NCBI GenBank assembly: GCA_948144175.1
Contig: CANXME010002409.1
Location: 2,085,001 to 2,149,000, forward strand
Direction: 5' to 3'
From: Closterium sp. NIES-65
Lineage: Eukaryota; Streptophyta; Zygnematophyceae; Desmidiales; Closteriaceae
DNA: 64,000 nucleotides
Positions 62,783 through 64,000 of this stretch are shown here, one piece after another; position 1 is the first letter of the stretch, and each line of letters opens with the position of its first letter. Made by a program: the position numbers and the translations under genes. Under the pieces are notes generated by a model that did not search any database, had not been told where the DNA came from, and saw only the letters and a list, made by a program, of their open reading frames with translations.

Positions 62783-64000
62783 TGTCAGAACATATATGTA
62801 GCTTATGCTGTTGTGTAGGCTACATTGGGGTATCCCATAGGGGGTACAACCCAATGAGGGTTTTGCTATTTGTACCCAACTCTTTCATAGTGCATTCATT
62901 CTCGTTCTATTCTCCACATGGTATCGAGCAGGTTCCCAAGTGGGAACTGTGCTTAGGGCCCACCACTTTTAAACTTTTTTCTGCCCGGAGCGCGCTCCGG
63001 GCCCTCGCTCTCACTCTTTCGGCCTGCCCTGCGGCCCCCTAGCCGCCCGCGCGCGCCCGTTCAGGCCCCTAGCCGCCCGCGCGCCGCCTGTCCCGGCCCT
63101 TAGCCGCCCACGCGCCGCCCGTCCCGGCCCCTAGCCGCTCGCGCGCCGCCCGTTCAGGCCCCTAGCCGCCCGTGCGCCGCCCGTCCCGGCCCCTAGCCGC
63201 TCGCGCGCCGCCCGTTCAGGCCCCTAGCCGCCCGCGCGCCGCCCGTCCCGGCCCCTAGCCGCTCGCGCGCCGCCCGTTCAGGCCCCTAGCCGCCTGCGCG
63301 CCGCTCGTCCCGGCCCCTAGCCGCTCGCGCGCCGCCCGTTCAGGCCCCTAGCCGCCCGCGCGCCATCCGTCCCGGCCCCTAGCCGCTCGCGCGCCGCCCG
63401 TTCAGGCCCCTAGCCGCCCGCGCGCCGCCTGTCCCGGCCCCTAGCCACCCGCGCGCGCCCGTCCCGGCCCCTAGCCACCCGCGCGCACCCGTCCCGGCCC
63501 CTAGCCACCCGCGCGCGCCCGTCCCGGCCCTTCACCGCCCGCGCGCCGCCCGACCCGGCCCCAGGCCGCCCTGTGCCGCCCGCCCCGGCCGCGCTCTCCT
63601 GTCTCGGCCCCTCGGCGCCAGGACGCCACCCGTCCTGGCCCCTCACCCGTCCCGGCCTCACACCGCCCGTGCGCCGCCCGTCCCTGTTGCACGCCGCCGT
63701 CCCGGCCCCCCACGCCGCCCGTTAGCCGCCGTGCAGCCTGAGCCGCCCGAGCCGTCTGCGCAGCTGAGCAGCCTGAGCCGCCCGAGCCGCCCGAGCCGCC
63801 TCCCCCCCCCCCCCCCCCCCCCCCCTTTTTCCCGTCGCCTGTCGAGGCGACCTGAGGGGGCCGCTTGCGGTGACAACATTCCCGCCAGGTAAGTATTTCC
63901 GTCCCCCCTTTTTCCCGTCGCCAGCTGAGGGGTGGCAGGTGTGTGGTCTCCCCTGCTTCTCCTCCTCCTTCGTCTCGTACCTCCCAGCAGCCGCGCCGCC
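62783..64000 (+). mobile_element. Copia-4: 5' part of a Ty1/copia retrotransposon, cut by the window edge
   Basis: 5' LTR 62783-62918 (136 bp, TGTCAGAACATATATG...CTCCACA) is followed by the primer-binding site TGGTATCGAGCAGG. It lands inside the gypsy RT. The leader array occupies most of the rest, and no gag is reached before 64000. The target duplication cannot be checked here. Confidence 0.88.
63030..63700. repeat. Copia-4 leader GC-rich array
   Basis: Unit of about 60 bp built from GGCCCCTAGCCGC(C/T)CGCG and GCGCCGCCCGT(T/C)C, at least six copies. A poly-C run (63805-63825) follows. Confidence 0.9.

Overview
The window looks like the nuclear genome of a streptophyte green alga, with a zygnematophyte such as Closterium as the best guess. 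This is inference from three things: a plant-type DNA ligase 6 gene (SNM1-like nuclease fused to an ATP-dependent ligase), a plant-type TTTAGGG telomere motif, and intron-rich genes with GT-AG splicing. No organism-specific marker was seen.

Left half (1-36 kb), host genes. A partial unidentified gene enters from the left edge. Most of 1.5-25.3 kb is one minus-strand gene, a LIG6 homologue reconstructed here as 20 exons with consistent splice phases (about 2506 aa). Its fifth intron carries a complete Copia retrotransposon (12.2-19.3 kb). Head-to-head with it lies a secreted lipocalin-like gene (26.5-28.3 kb, plus). Converging on that is a minus-strand gene for a secreted protein with EGF-like modules (34.6 to about 29.9 kb) built from phase 1-1 exons. 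In both large minus-strand genes exons or exon tails with their 5' splice sites are repeated, and a short palindrome (core CTTTTGAGTCGACTCAAAAG) sits repeatedly at the joins between directly repeated DNA. That is the most unusual signal in the window.

Right half (35-64 kb), nested mobile elements. It holds a Mutator-like foldback element with a 9-bp target duplication, a minus-strand LINE (ORF2 complete, probable ORF1 upstream) split by Copia-2, then Copia-3, then a minus-strand Ty3/gypsy chromovirus whose integrase core is lost around a telomere-like filler. The gypsy is itself cut by Copia-4, which runs off the right edge. The Copia elements share very short LTRs (127-140 bp, TGTCA...CA), a TGGTAT primer-binding site and a GC-rich tandem array between that site and gag, but each family has its own array unit. 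The three complete copies have exact 5-bp target duplications; their reading frames are broken by frameshifts and in-frame TAG codons.
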